Shown here in pieces: positions 63,029-64,000 of a DNA stretch of 64,000 nt (the stretch's first letter is position 1; the number at the start of each line of letters is the position of its first letter). The position numbers were made by a program, and so were the translations under genes. Source of the DNA: Oxyruncus cristatus (taxonomy: Eukaryota; Chordata; Aves; Passeriformes; Cotingidae); NCBI GenBank assembly GCA_013399855.1, contig VXAY01000167.1, forward strand, positions 1 through 64,000, in the 5' to 3' direction. The notes beneath the pieces were generated by a model. The model worked only from the letters and a program-made list of their open reading frames with translations, made no database searches and was not told the origin of the DNA.

Positions 63029-64000
63029 TTACACCACTGGCCTAAACAGACAACTGGTCTTTTGATTAAAACTGTTTGTGGGCACACAGAGACTAGCATA
63101 TAGTATCAAATTTATATCTCTTCTTCACTTTAATGTCAACTTCACAAACCTCAAAAAAATAAGATGGAAAAAAATTAGTTTGACTTATACAAAAGTTGCA
63201 CATATGTTTCTAATGTATATGGATACTTTCTTTTTCATGCTATCGCACTTACAGCTCTACACTTACTTAGACCTGTTTTTACTCTGTCTTTGATCTGTGT
63301 CAATTCTAAATTGACCTGAAAAGGAAAGAGTAGGATAGCACCTGAGAAGAGGGTGGTGAGCAGCACATCCAGCATCTGCATAAAGAGGACTATTCAACTC
63401 ACACGTATATAGGTGTGCGACCTCTCATGGGGACTGAATGAAAGCAGCACACCTACTTTCAAAGTAGTATCTGTTCATAAGAAAATGTGTCAAGCTTGGA
63501 AATACAGGAAAGATTAAAATTTCAGAAAGCTAAAAATTCTCTGTCTAGTCCCTATCATCCCTTGTGCAGTTAAGATACTGTCCAGACGGCGATATTTTGC
63601 ACAACAGACAAATTAGGAAGACTGCTATTTCAGGAGTTAAGTCTCATCTCTGCTCTATGGGGTTTCCTAGACTACTTAATCCAGCATCCTTTCTCCAAAA
63701 TTTTATCAACAGTTAAATCAAAACATCCTTTAGAAAACTTTTCCAAAAAAAATTTAGTTTAAGATTACTTAGCTGCTCTAGAAGTCTGCTGTGCAACAGT
63801 TCATTAACTGTCACTGGTTTTTATCTTACTACTATTTAATGACAAAGGTTACTATTCTTATAAATGTGAGGACCTGAAATTAAGAGATCTTTTAAACGCC
63901 CATGATTCTACTAAACATCAGAATCTCTTCTTTTTTCTCACTAATTGGAAAAGAAATTTTCAATGTATTTCAAAATGCTCAAAAAGTTAATTCTGATACA

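Larger units (their letters stand above)
55380..64000. other. Gene-free right flank
   Basis: This 8.6 kb is AT-rich with no recognised transposon. It has an (AAAC)n at 59611-59632 and an 18-base A-run at 63011-63028. It contains the best candidate exon of the window at 57731-57846 (- strand). Confidence 0.5.

Noticed and set aside
1..64000. CRISPR arrays, operons, ribosome binding sites, tRNA or rRNA genes
   Set aside because: There are no regularly spaced repeats, no cloverleaf with box A/B pattern that I could see, no rRNA text, and the window is clearly vertebrate.

Overview
The window looks like a stretch of bird nuclear genome with no gene that I can name. The evidence is the repeats. 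There are eight 5'-truncated fragments of CR1, the dominant LINE of birds and reptiles. There is also one 0.94 kb solo long terminal repeat (LTR) whose text matches an endogenous-retrovirus LTR type I know from several bird genomes. The background is AT-rich and poor in CpG. It carries A-rich and A/C-rich simple repeats, has no long open reading frame, and shows no bacterial gene organisation. It reads as intergenic DNA or the inside of one or more very large introns.

Layout. A solo LTR on the + strand lies at about 545-1488. CR1 fragments on the + strand lie at about 6231-6933, 12588-13299, 34190-35514, 45700-46201 and 54908-55379. CR1 fragments on the - strand lie at about 10551-10784, 15974-16393 and 47299-47617. 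By shared wording they fall into at least four CR1 groups. The longest, at 34190-35514, still shows the reverse-transcriptase FADD motif. The repeats cluster in the first 16 kb and in 34-55 kb. The 17.8 kb between 16.4 and 34.2 kb has no recognisable transposon.

The longer open frames nearly all lie inside these repeats, on either strand, or in low-complexity DNA, so I do not call them genes. I looked for spliced coding exons through donor/acceptor pairs with an open frame. The best candidate is a 116-nt segment on the - strand at 57731-57846. Several shorter ones also lie on the - strand. In AT-rich DNA of this length such matches are expected by chance, so they are offered as leads only.

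Other leads are TAATTA-bearing AT-rich blocks that resemble conserved non-coding elements (about 32560-32830 and 53150-53300), a G-rich cluster at 42.3-42.5 kb, a CpG-bearing open frame at 12193-12441, and a possible retroposed coding remnant at 43.85-44.0 kb. I found no convincing undescribed system, tRNA or rRNA gene, or CRISPR array.
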